Shown here: positions 24,601-35,058 of the stretch, one piece after another
Layout of the letters: every line of letters starts with the position of its first letter
Position numbering within the stretch: the first letter of the stretch is position 1
Translations under genes and position numbers: made by a program
NCBI GenBank assembly: GCA_014898415.1
Contig: RCTD01000017.1
Location: forward strand, 805,001 to 869,000
Direction: 5' to 3'
DNA: 64,000 bases
From: Stromatinia cepivora
Taxonomy: Eukaryota; Ascomycota; Leotiomycetes; Helotiales; Sclerotiniaceae
Notes under the pieces: model-generated
The model's input: the letters and a program-made list of their open reading frames with translations, nothing else
Databases searched by the model: none
Told to the model about the DNA's origin: nothing

Positions 24601-27600
24601 CAGTATATATTAAGTTTGTCGTTGCTGCTTCATCCATGTTACAAGAAAACAGCTATCAGGCAAGCTTGGAGATGCCATACTGACAAATCACACAAAAAAC
24701 CAAGATGTTCAAGGTCCGGAGCATGATCTTTTACTTTAGGTATGGCGAACTTCATTGCCATTTTATACTAAAAGTCATCCTTTTGATGGAAAACGGATGT
24801 ATCTACCCAACTGCCTTAGTTGACTCTCCGTGCATCTGCCAGTTTACTACTATAATCTCATATTCCATTTCGTCTGATTATTGCTACCGCAAGAGGATGG
24901 TTAGTGTTGTCATTTGAACTTTACCGATATACCAATAGTACATCTTTCATTCAATGTCCTCATCAAATTGTCTTATAAGATGCACCTAGACCTTGACAGC
25001 GTGATGAATGAGAGCTAGAAAAGTAGCACAGCCGTCTTATCAGTCTTATCAGTCCTATCGACAAGATTGAAAGTATGCTTGCTATGAGGTTAAAGATCCT
25101 GAGAAGCTCAAGCAGGCTCTTTTGTATCAAGAAAGTGAACTGATTTTGCTACTAATCATCTGTTATCGAACCTGTAACAGAAGTTTGTGAATAACCTGAC
25201 ACATGATATAGCTGCTTGGCACGACTTCCGCTTGCATCGTGGTGAATGACCTAGCCGAGCAATCAAGGCTAGAGATTTTCTTCTCGAGCTATTAAAAGAG
25301 TCTAGAGTACCTGACACTAAGCCTGCAGAACAACCCTTTGATCTAGATGAAAGCTCACCATAGGTGTTAGTGTGTGGAAGTCTGACCAGACATGAGACTT
25401 GCAAATTTCACATGGAATCTCAGGTTAAGACGAAAGGCAGCAACCAAAATATTCGATTTCAAAACATATGATTGTTGTCATCTAATATCATACCTCAACA
25501 TCAACTACTGCTGTCGAAAAATCGATGTTAATAGGATGAACATGTGGTGAATGAACTTTGCTTTTCATCTTGGCTTTTGGTCAGGTATAATTTGTGTGAT
25601 GGCCAGTGGTACACGTTGGAGGTGGTCTCCCAAGTTCTTGGCTGGGCATGGTGTAGATTCAAAGCTCAAGGCTGAAGATTTCAAGCAGTCTCCAAGCTGC
25701 ACTTTTGTATCAATGAATTCAACAGCATTGATTGTTGCTCCTCTCGTGATCTTCTTGACATACAAAGTGAATTACTGTCCCGCTAGTTATAAATCATGAA
25801 TTGGGACTTATTATAAATTCAATAGTTTAAGAGAATGATTGATAGCATGAACAAAGTCCTAGAATCAGTCATATAACAAGACTTATTGACCATTGTCGAA
25901 GTGAATGTTGAATACTATGACACAGAGAAATGATCATTTACCAGTTGAGTTGAGCACTAGAACCCGTTATATTCAATTGGCTAAATCACATTAACAGAGT
26001 TTAGAATTTCATATTTATACATATTTAATACAACTCATCTATATGCAGCTCAAACCTCACAAAAGAAATGACCTTCATGACTGGAACTGTGGGTGGTGCC
26101 AGTTATGCAAACTCTGTGACCTGATGTCGATTCATTTCAAACAGAGACTCAACAGTGCAAAATAAAGGTCGACAACAGAGATCCATCAATAGATACTAAG
26201 ACTTACGAATTTAGGCACGGGAGCAGACGAGAGGTAAATTTGTACAAAATCTGTATCATCGCATATCAGTCAGCCCGTTATCATAGACTAGATCGATAAA
26301 ACTAACCAAGCTAGGTAGTGAGAGTGCTGAAGTATATAAAAAATCAAAACGTTTATATACATTCTTGATTTCGTAGGTACCTGGAGGAAGTTGGAGAAAA
26401 ATAATTCCAGTTGAAAACAAAATCCAGGAGACTAAACATCATTCATGATCGAGGAGCCAGTCAGTTTGATCAACTTTTTCTGTAGGATCAGATCAAGCCA
26501 CGGGCTCCACTTAAATGTCCCATAGGCGAGGTTTTAGGTTTTGACGTTACTTTGTATGCTCATCTGGGTCATAGTCATTAGACTCCAATGCCACACTATT
26601 CGAGTCCAGCTATCATGGCCAGAGCGGGGTAACTTCGAAATAAGCTGTTTCTTTCTGAGCTACAAAAGATCCCGCGTTGGGGGACAAATCTGCTTCTCTG
26701 CTATTAGGGCAAAAAAGGGTTGAAGGAATGAATTATGTGTATGGGTTGCACTCGGCAAGAATACCTGTATCTACAGTTTCCACAATTTGGCGTTAACTTC
26801 CCAATGATAGGGGTTTCGACTTTGATTTCCAATATGAAAATTGCCCACCACCATCAGCTAATAGTCTTTATTGTTGCCAGGAGGGAGTTATCACCGCTTT
26901 TCAATCAACCTCTTTCCACTATCGCTGGATAAAGTTTCATGGATTCAGAAATCTAATTTATCAAGCCGGGCTAAACTGTGAAAGATCAAGAGTACTTTCA
27001 ATTTTTGGAATTCCCATACTGAAGCTCCTCGTTGCTGATCCTGCCTTAGGAGTAATGATCGCGGAACTTAGATACTTAGCGGCTTGAGCACAGATGCCAC
27101 CAGCTATTATATAGCAATACACGAAGATTTGAACCCGCTTTCATATGATATGCATACTAAATGTTGACATATAATTCACCGTAGAGAAACGCGGAAATTT
27201 AGTGCAGAGAAATATCCTGTATTGGAGAGGGTACTATTTATGATGCACCTACAGCTATTTCAAATACTACCAATACTAAGCCAGTTGAACTCACCATGCC
27301 ATTCTTTTCCTAGTAATTACACCACTAATTGAATGCAGAGGAGGAGCTAACAGCATAGTATAGTGCGAGATAATCTGTATATAGGAAGCTATCCCTTAAC
27401 ATAAAAGAGACTGCATCGTCGACTAAATCTATGCAAACTCAGCATTCAGCGCTAGAGCTGTACAGATACTTCTTTCAATTTGTGTGCACGAGTTTTGCGG
27501 ATATTTGTACCAAAGGATTCAGGCATTTCATATGTTAATCAACACGAGAAGCTTATGGGGTTACCACTAACATCCTAAGATGGATCTTGTACGCTGTCAA

Positions 27601-29234
27601 CTGTTCTTATTCTTCTTCACCTCCTATCTAAGATGATTATACGTAACCATTATTGTCAGAAATATGGATGCTTGTCTTTTTAATAAGGTACATCACTGGC
27701 ACTTTCGTTTCAGATTGCAGCTCTCATTGCCAAAAGAATCCTCTTACGAGTCGCATCCTCTTGAGATTGAGATGACAATACTTGATCTAGTATCATTCAA
27801 AATATTTATAATTGCCCTTTAACTTTGTTTCATCACTACAATCATCACTTAACGAATCTCTACTTCACTGATATGAACACTATTGCTACTAGCCCAGAAG
27901 TTTATACTATAGCTCGAAAATTTGTCTCGTCGATTAAGAACTGCTAATAGCAGACTTCATTTTCCTGTCAGCATTAAATACGCCTGACTAGGCATATAAG
28001 ACCTCCTGAGGAGTCTGATTTAGGATCTAAGCCAACACGGGGGTACTGCTCTAGCTGAACTGCATGACTGAGAAACATAGTAAGGGGAGGTAAAATCAAA
28101 CTTAAGTATACACTTCACTAATCCCACCAATTCGCTATACCTCGTCCTTCTCATTAAAATAAAATGATTCTTAACATCGAATATAACAAGCGAAATAAAA
28201 CATCAAAATATATCTAACTAAACCCTAAACTCTCCTATATCTAATATTAAAAATCACTAAAACCTCACTTCGATCTCACTATACAAAATGGTTTATTTTA
28301 TATCCTGAATAAAATCTCAATATATAATGGTACTATCATGTTCTTAGCTTACTTCTAGCGAAATTGATAATATTTCCGGACATCTATTATCTAGTGATAG
28401 AGTAAACAAACCACCAATAAACTTTTCCTCAAATCTAACAATAACCCTCCCTACACCCACCACACTCAGAAACCGAATTAGCTATACGAACACTCCTGGC
28501 AGAAGCTACAAGTGCAGTACTACTATCTACCACTGAAAATCAAGCTAGACCCCAGACCACTTTATCACCAAACCGAAAAATTCTCACAAGAATTCTGGAA
28601 AAAATCAAAACATAATCTTTCTCATGAGATAGATAGGAAGTATTCCAATAGACCATTACCAAGAATTTCATCGAAAACCGAGATACCTACGCAACTAGCA
28701 GTACTCCAGATATATGATACTAGATTAGATTTTCAATCTAATACATGAATTATTGCGTACAAATACAAATACATAAGATATCCCGTATCTAATAACCAAA
28801 ACCGATCCAAAGCATTAAATATAAAGAGCTATTCCTATAAAATCTATGGAACGATCAATATAAAGCAAAATAATCATAACTGTAAATATCGTACATTTTA
28901 TGCTGATTGTTCAAATTTTTGCATCTAGAGATCTTCTCGGATTTTAGAAGGATTCTCCTGACTACTAGATATGAAAACCTCTACACCAATTGAAATACTC
29001 CTGGTTGAAACCCGAAGAATTTTATGCGTCTAAGTGGCCGAGGCCGTTCTAGACATCTAGGAACATTCTCGTCCAACCCCCGAAAAAATGACTAACTTTC
29101 AAAAGAACAATTACAGTACTCCTTCCCTTTAGAGCCCGAAATCATCACAAGTACAATAGCCAGCCCAATCATCAGCAGAAATGAAGAACAAGGGGTTAAA
29201 GTTAAAACATTCATAGCATTAAACGTATCTAATT
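21648..29234. other. 7.6-kb gene desert
   Basis: No gene is supported. All open frames are 60-82 codons, unrelated to each other, and lack domains. Base composition is near that of intergenic DNA, not the A/T-saturated type at 50-64 kb. Noted inside: repeated AATATTC/GGTATT motifs at 22280-22540, a tRNA-like fragment at 23823-23866, and a minus-strand frame at 25565-25765 with HLQRVPLAITQ, which echoes the LPLAITQ motif near the end of fungal NB-ARC domains. The region looks like decayed sequence. Confidence 0.5.
23823..23866 (-). pseudogene. tRNA-like 5' half
   Basis: Read on the minus strand this contains GCTCAATGGTAGAGC, a textbook tRNA D-arm (stem GCTC/GAGC, loop with GG), after a possible acceptor strand and before CCCGCTTCTCAT, which could be an anticodon arm. 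No T-arm (GGTTCGAATCC-like) or matching acceptor strand follows within 150 bp, so it is not a functional tRNA. It may be a broken tRNA gene or the head of a tRNA-derived SINE. Confidence 0.3.
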
Positions 29235-30626
29235 CTATTTCTCATCACCTTCCGCGGCCGAACCATCGGTTCTCTTCGGGGGCCTCAAGCTACCTGATTT
29301 TTCTCTGGTAGAGGACCTCAATGATCTGGTATTTGAGGAATCCGCGTCGCCTGAGAGTGGTGTGACGGGCCTCTCGCTATCTAGAGAGGAAAGACTTGTA
29401 AAGCTATTTTCCCTAATCAATGGTGATGGTACCTCAGGAGTAGTGGATCTAGAACCGCCGGCGCCTACTCCAGAAGTAGTGGGTGCGAGTCTAGTCGGGC
29501 CAGGAAGTGTCTTCTTTCTCCTGCGTTCAGAGGTAGTTGATGCACTGCTGCCTTTCCTTGTTTGACCACTGCTGGGTCTTTCATCACCTTCCGCAGTGGG
29601 TGTTGCGCTTCGGGATGAATTACGAGAATGGGAATGTGATCGTACGCTTGTACTTCTGTCCCGTTTCGAGACAGTATTTTGTCGATGAGATCGGTGGTGA
29701 ATTTTCTCAACATCCGTAGCATGTGCTGTTCTCCATCCACGATATCCCGTCCACCATAACCATCCACCTTCTTGCTTTGCCAGTTTCCTTTCCCGGTCTT
29801 TCAATTTCTGTCGTAATATTTTTCGTCGCTCGTTTTCCTTCTCCCAGTATTCTGTGCGATATATATCCCAATTTTCCCTGAAATTGGGAGAAAAAGGTTT
29901 GGGAAGTAATAAAAGTTTAACATAATCTCCACCAGGTGCTAAGTCCTCTTCATAACCCTTTGTATCATCACCTTCATGTATGTTCGGTAGCGCATGATGT
30001 CCTCCGCTCTTCGCTGCCTTTTCCGACTCCTTCAATAACGATTGATCCACAAAACGATATGAGCTTCCGCTGTTGCCCGAGAACAATCCATAAGAGAACA
30101 GGAATGATAACGCCGACAGTAACTCCTTCCACCATGACTGCTTGATAACCACCAGCTTGCAATTGAACCCCCTAAGTCCTCTGTTTGTAATTCCCACAAA
30201 CCTCCGCGGCCATCGAATACCTCGTTCCCATTGTCCAGTTCCCCATATCAAAAGTGCTGTGACTATTCCTCCCATAAAACACACCTTCTCTGTCATTTCC
30301 ACAACCCAATATACGGATCCTCCTACACCACTACCATCTTCTCTCGGCGCCAGAAACAATGCATAGCCAAACCATATATTCCACAGCCCCAGCAAACTTA
30401 GGAAGAATGCATGTTGCCGCCTTCGTGTGCGAAGTTGTAACCACTGCGCACGGAGTGAAGCTTCGAGAATCAGGAGATTGAGGTAGATCTGCGGGGGAGA
30501 GGAGGGAAGGGATGCGAGGGGATCGATAATGGAAGATTCGGATGATGTAATACCACTGGTTGGCATAGGAGGTACATGAATTCCTGGAGGCGGTGCGCCT
30601 TTGACAAGCTGGTCGAGTTTAGACAT
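29235..30626 (-). CDS. spo7: Spo7-like regulatory subunit of the Nem1-Spo7 phosphatase
   Basis: Integral ER/nuclear-envelope membrane protein that, with the Nem1 catalytic subunit, dephosphorylates and activates the phosphatidate phosphatase Pah1/lipin, steering phosphatidate to diacylglycerol. One exon, 463 residues. The Spo7 core is clear: IYLNLLILEASLRAQWLQLR at 47-66, two membrane segments at about 73-92 and 105-129, RGLRGFNCKLVV at 149-160, and LLPKPFSPNFRENWDIYR at 240-257 followed by a charged WEKENERRKILRQ helix. Residues 310-463 are an extra Ser/Arg/Pro-rich disordered tail, longer than in yeast Spo7. The ATG at 30626 begins MSKLDQLVKG and precedes a Pro-rich stretch, as usual in filamentous fungi. 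The next gene, 950 bp away, is divergent and also lipid-related. Confidence 0.93.
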   Translation of the reverse strand: MSKLDQLVKGAPPPGIHVPPMPTSGITSSESSIIDPLASLPSSPPQIYLNLLILEASLRAQWLQLRTRRRQHAFFLSLLGLWNIWFGYALFLAPREDGSGVGGSVYWVVEMTEKVCFMGGIVTALLIWGTGQWERGIRWPRRFVGITNRGLRGFNCKLVVIKQSWWKELLSALSFLFSYGLFSGNSGSSYRFVDQSLLKESEKAAKSGGHHALPNIHEGDDTKGYEEDLAPGGDYVKLLLLPKPFSPNFRENWDIYRTEYWEKENERRKILRQKLKDRERKLAKQEGGWLWWTGYRGWRTAHATDVEKIHHRSHRQNTVSKRDRSTSVRSHSHSRNSSRSATPTAEGDERPSSGQTRKGSSASTTSERRRKKTLPGPTRLAPTTSGVGAGGSRSTTPEVPSPLIRENSFTSLSSLDSERPVTPLSGDADSSNTRSLRSSTREKSGSLRPPKRTDGSAAEGDEK

Positions 30627-31572
30627 CGCGATGGATGAATGTCTGAATTGTCTGAAGCTATGGAACTATCATTGTCGCTATTATGGAGCTTCAGAATTGG
30701 AGGCTTATGCGCAAAGAATGGGAAATATTTAGAATAATCGAAAAAATGAATCCCGCTGTTGGTAAACTCCAAAATCACCTGCCAATAGAATAAATTTGGA
30801 GTTGTGGAGCAATATGGAGGTGCATAGTTCACCGATAGGTACTCCGTATAATGTTGAGGTTACAATATTCTAAGATTCTAGAAGCTCGGCAATATGTTCA
30901 AACCTTGAAGCAGCTGACACCTTCATCGGCCGAAATATCTTAAATCCACCACCAATTTTTGAGACAGATATTTTAAAGAGCCAACACAATATTAATAATA
31001 ACTCGAGTACAGACCGGTAATTACGAGTTAGGAATTTATCAATTCCCAATCAGAATGAAGCAAATGCGAATTGAGGAAATTTTCTATTAGACTTCGGATT
31101 GTGGATGTTCCGATGACCGAATTGTTGATCGCATTCTCGTGCGATGACGACCTCAGAACAACCTAAAGTACCGAGTAAATCTCACTCACCTAAACTCAAA
31201 AAAAACCCCTTAAATATCCCCTCAATGACTTAATGAATTCTACGAGTACTGCTACCTTTTCCCTATAAAAGCCCTCCACGATATCTCTGGTTCTCTCTAA
31301 TTTCTCGATACTTACAATTCATAAGCCAGCTGAACGTCAACGGTGGCGTTTCGGGGCCGTACCTGTCTCAAAATCCTTAACTCCGTCGACAATTACATCA
31401 CTTTCTTTATAAGTTCTTGAGAGGTGTACTAATCGCCTCCAAATCATTCAAGTTGTACCAAACAAACTTTTCATCGCTATTACTGCGATCAGGACCCTTC
31501 GACACCTTCACTGGACGAAAGTCTGCTCTTCCATATCTCAAGCGACTCTCCAACCTAACAACCTACACCACA
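30627..31572. other. divergent promoter region between spo7 and the CLD1-like gene
   Basis: Holds the promoters of both genes. A frame of 120 codons at 30470-30832 overlaps the Spo7 start on the same strand and is a shadow. The right part contains a TATA-like box and a pyrimidine-rich leader. Confidence 0.5.
31264..31270 (+). promoter_or_regulatory. TATA-like box
   Basis: TATAAAA within CCCTATAAAAGCCC, about 300 bp before the first ATG of the CLD1-like gene and followed by a CT-rich tract (TCTCTGGTTCTCTCTAATTTC) typical of fungal transcription starts. Confidence 0.5.
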
Positions 31573-33195
31573 ATGGCTACCTCCGACACCGAGTCCCCTC
31601 GAAGCCAACAATCCCCGCTGGCTTCTCAGCGCGGGCCTCCCAAAGGGGATCCCCAAGCAAGAGGCTTTTTTCCTTTAGGATATAAGCCCGCATTTAGTCA
31701 GTGGTGGGCCAGCGTTTCACCAGCTGTCGCAGAACACACTGTTTTGTCCTTCGTTCCATATCTACAAAAACCACCTACGCATACGCAGACTGGTTCTGCG
31801 CCAGTCTCAGCCGGCACATCAACTATAGCAGTAAACGATGATCCGAATGCATTATCAGAACCAGTACGGACCAATTCTATAAACGATCCTCACGGTCCGA
31901 GACAATGGCATTCAAATCTTGTGAAATTAAGTGGGAAGAACAGGGCAATAAATGAGTTCTCAGTGGAGAGGACCGGAGAAAAAGTCGAGGATACATTAGT
32001 AATGCTACATGGCTACGGCGCAGGTCTTGGATTCTTCTACAAGAACTTTGAAGGATTAAGTCGAGTGCCAGGTTGGAAGATATACGCCTTGGATATGCTA
32101 GGAATGGGACGAAGCACCCGACCATCCTTCAAAATCAGTGCCAAGGACCAAGCTGGAAAAATTGCAGAAACAGAAAATTGGTTTATCGATGCGCTCGAAG
32201 AATGGCGCGTTCTGAAGAAACTCGACAAATTCACACTTTTGGGTCACAGTATGGGTGGTTACATGGCTGTTGCATACGCACTCAAATACCCCGGCCATCT
32301 CAACAAATTGATACTCGCCTCACCAGTGGGTATTCCCGAAGACCCCTATGCAACCTCAGCCGCGATGCCCGAGCCCGAAGAATCTACTCTCGCAAGCGAA
32401 TTTACCCAAGATCAAGAAAATGATGTTGTCTCGGCATCCTCTAGTCCAAGCAGACGCACCACCGGCAGCGACAACAACAATTTCGGAAACATGCGCAATA
32501 AACGCGAAAACAACAAATCCAAATCAGAACCAGCTAAAAGGCCCCTACCCTTCTGGCTCACCTACCTCTGGGACGCAAACGTCTCTCCTTTCTCGCTAGT
32601 CCGCTGGGCCGGCCCCTTTGGACCACGTCTAGTATCCGGCTGGACCTCACGCCGCTTTTCCCATCTCCCCAACAACGAAAATGAAGCACTACACATGTAC
32701 GCCTATTCCCTCTTCCGCCAACGCGGATCCGGCGAATACGCACTCCCCTACATCCTCGCCCCGGGCGCATTTGCGCGCTCCCCCCTAATCCGGCGCATCC
32801 ACGGCGTAGGCCGTCAACCCATCCCTCCCTCCCCCAGATCCTCATCCAATTTCGGACAAAAAGAACACGGATACCCCATCCTCCTCATGTACGGCGACAA
32901 CGATTGGATGGACGTAGCCGGCGGCTATGCAGCCGAGCAGGCCTGTAAAGAAGAACGCGAAAAAGTACTCGCCAAAGCATCTCAAGAAGAAAAGGAATTA
33001 GAAAATGGAAGTGCAAAGGTAGTTATTATTCAAAAGGCGGGACATCATTTATATTTAGATGGATGGGAGGAGTTTAATGAATTTATGAGGGGAGAAATGA
33101 AACAAACGTCGATAGATGGGCGGAAAATGAAGAGTGTTTTGAAGAAATTGGGCGTAGAGGTTGAAGAGAGACAGGAGAAGAGAGGAGATAGATGA
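31573..33195 (+). CDS. CLD1/ABHD4-5-type alpha/beta hydrolase (phospholipase or acyltransferase)
   Basis: Member of the alpha/beta-hydrolase branch that includes yeast Cld1 (cardiolipin-specific deacylase), Ict1 and animal ABHD4/5. One exon, 540 residues from the ATG at 31573 (CACAATGGCT). Core features: oxyanion-loop HGYGAG at 146-151, DMLGMGRS at about 174-181, nucleophile elbow GHSMGG with Ser226, ASPVGIP after it, a candidate acid in YGDNDWMD (Asp442/444), and GHHLYLD with His491/492, which also forms an HxxxxD acyltransferase motif (His491-Asp496). The nucleophilic Ser is present, unlike ABHD5, so hydrolysis is expected. An insertion of about 100 residues (Ser/Asn-rich, NNNFGNMRNKRENNKSK) splits the cap. 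The frame is open upstream to 31381 without an ATG and encodes a possible mitochondrial presequence; see the finding. Confidence 0.9.
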   Translation: MATSDTESPRSQQSPLASQRGPPKGDPQARGFFPLGYKPAFSQWWASVSPAVAEHTVLSFVPYLQKPPTHTQTGSAPVSAGTSTIAVNDDPNALSEPVRTNSINDPHGPRQWHSNLVKLSGKNRAINEFSVERTGEKVEDTLVMLHGYGAGLGFFYKNFEGLSRVPGWKIYALDMLGMGRSTRPSFKISAKDQAGKIAETENWFIDALEEWRVLKKLDKFTLLGHSMGGYMAVAYALKYPGHLNKLILASPVGIPEDPYATSAAMPEPEESTLASEFTQDQENDVVSASSSPSRRTTGSDNNNFGNMRNKRENNKSKSEPAKRPLPFWLTYLWDANVSPFSLVRWAGPFGPRLVSGWTSRRFSHLPNNENEALHMYAYSLFRQRGSGEYALPYILAPGAFARSPLIRRIHGVGRQPIPPSPRSSSNFGQKEHGYPILLMYGDNDWMDVAGGYAAEQACKEEREKVLAKASQEEKELENGSAKVVIIQKAGHHLYLDGWEEFNEFMRGEMKQTSIDGRKMKSVLKKLGVEVEERQEKRGDR

Positions 33196-33637
33196 TGTTG
33201 GGATTGGATTGGGTTTTTGAGGGGATATTATATCAGTAGGTTTTACACGGTTGATTTTGCATTGAGGGCGCGGAATACTGGGACTGCAATCTAAGATTGG
33301 AGTTTGGGGGAATCGCGCCAGGTTTACATAGAGAACTGGTCAGCAGCTTTCTTTTTCTATAAATACTTGTAACACTACCCATCGCATTCATGGGGATATA
33401 AATTAGACAGACTTAAATGCATAGCACAGCAAAGGTATTCACAGCGTGTATACATACAATTTGAATTATTACTACATTATATAAATATAAATATATGTAT
33501 ATTTCCAACCTTTCTTGTATTTCCAATAAAGCCTGGGGATATATCCAACCCATACGCGCCTGACTATTAACACACCCATGAATATGCTCATTATTACATC
33601 GCCATCTCATTACATAACACATAAACACTTGGGTGCT
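33196..33637. other. convergent 3' intergenic region
   Basis: 442 bp between the stop codons of the CLD1-like (plus) and AIFM2-like (minus) genes. AT-rich around 33460-33500 (ATATAAATATAAATATATG), consistent with 3' ends of both transcripts. No gene. Confidence 0.6.
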
Positions 33638-35058
33638 TCAAAATTTAGTACCATTGACATAGGGTAGTAAATTTTGCGTGCCAAGAGTGCGGCCCTCTGC
33701 AGAGTGTGTTAGTAAGGGAGGGAGGGAGCTTTGGACGGGGTGAAAAAACACTCACTAACGAACCAAACAATTATACTAGGTAATTTGAAGTTTCCCGATC
33801 GGCCGGTGGCTCTACTACGCCCAAGAGCAACGGCCAGGATGGGAGCGCCGTCTGTTTTATAAGCTATTGGAATCTTCGACTTCAGAACCAAATCTAGGTT
33901 TTTTGCTAGCGCGAGAGCTTGTTTGTCGGCATAGACATATTGACTTGGTTGCGCATCGATGATATCACCTGCGGCCCATACATCCTCAGTTCCGTGAACT
34001 CTTAGATATTGATCAACTTTCACAAAGTTTTGTCCATCTAGCAGTTCTTTTGGAATGAAGTCGCTGTTTGGGATAGTGCCGACGCTGGGTAAATAGAGGT
34101 CGCAAAGAAGTTTTTCGCTATTAGAGAGTGAAAGTTCTGTTTGACCAGTAGATAGCAATTTTGTCGAGTTGATTCTCGTTCTAAGCCTCACATCGACGTT
34201 CATTTTTTCGAGCTCCTTCTGTGCTGACGAGGCTATAGGGCTAGTAACTGCTCCTTTCAGGATTTCGTCGCTAGAAGTTATCTATTTCTCGGTCAGTACG
34301 CTTGTATTCACCCGACAGGAAATGTATGCGCAATGGTACGTACTAAGATAATGTTCTTAGTCTTTCCAAATTCAAAGCCCAATTCTCCAACAGTTTCTAC
34401 CCCGGTGGGTCCTGCGCCTCCCACCACAATGGATTTTGCGCTTCCAACTTTCTCTCGGTATTTATGAAGGAGTTCTTTGGTTTGTTCATATCCCGAAGGT
34501 GCTCCTTTCCACGGTACTTCGCCAATCGTATGGCTACCGGTAGCAATTACTAATGTATCATATGTTTGAAGCAATTCGGGGCCGGAAATTGTTTTAATCG
34601 TGACCGTTTTGGTACCTGTATCCATACTCGTTGCTGTGCCCAGAACAAACTCGAACGATTCACTGGGATATTTGGAAAAACCAGGCGCAATCTCTGCGAA
34701 CATCTGAGAAAAGTGTCAGTCATACAAAAAGGTAATGTGAGATCAGTAAATAGCATTGACATACCTTTTCATCTCCAAATTGACCTGGAACAATCGCTGT
34801 TTACATCTGTGAGATTTGGGTTTAAAGTATGGATAGGCATGTTGGTACAAACCTCGAACCGAAGCCATATTCCAATATAAATGTGTGGTAGGTGAGACCA
34901 AGACAATTTTGAGGTCAGGAACTGCTGGTAAAGTCGTTTTGAGAAGCCTACATAACATTAGTTACTATCTCCACTCCATACGTAGCTGAGTACACTGACT
35001 TATGAGCAACTGTCAGGCCAGCATAGGAAGCCCCGAGAATAAGAATTGTTTTCGACAT
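33638..35058 (-). CDS. AIFM2/FSP1-type NAD(P)H-dependent flavoprotein, six exons
   Basis: Pyridine-nucleotide:disulfide oxidoreductase-fold protein of the AIF/AMID family; animal FSP1 reduces quinones with NAD(P)H, the fungal role is less clear. Minus-strand exons are 35058-35000, 34947-34853, 34796-34765, 34703-34344, 34281-33756 and 33696-33638, five introns of 50-62 bp, with a 32-bp third exon; total 376 residues, the usual family size. The joins restore conserved sequence: HKLLKTTLPAVPD, NMASVRAIVPGQFGDEK, KNIILITSSDEIL and WFVKGRTLGTQNLLPYVNG. Motifs are FAD-binding GASYAG at 9-14, ATGSH at 116-120, NAD(P)-binding VVGGAGPTG at 155-163, and VWAAGD before the C-terminal domain. No N-terminal targeting sequence is visible beyond the nucleotide-binding strand, so it is probably cytosolic or membrane-peripheral. 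Intron 1 uses a less common GTCAGT donor. Confidence 0.92.
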
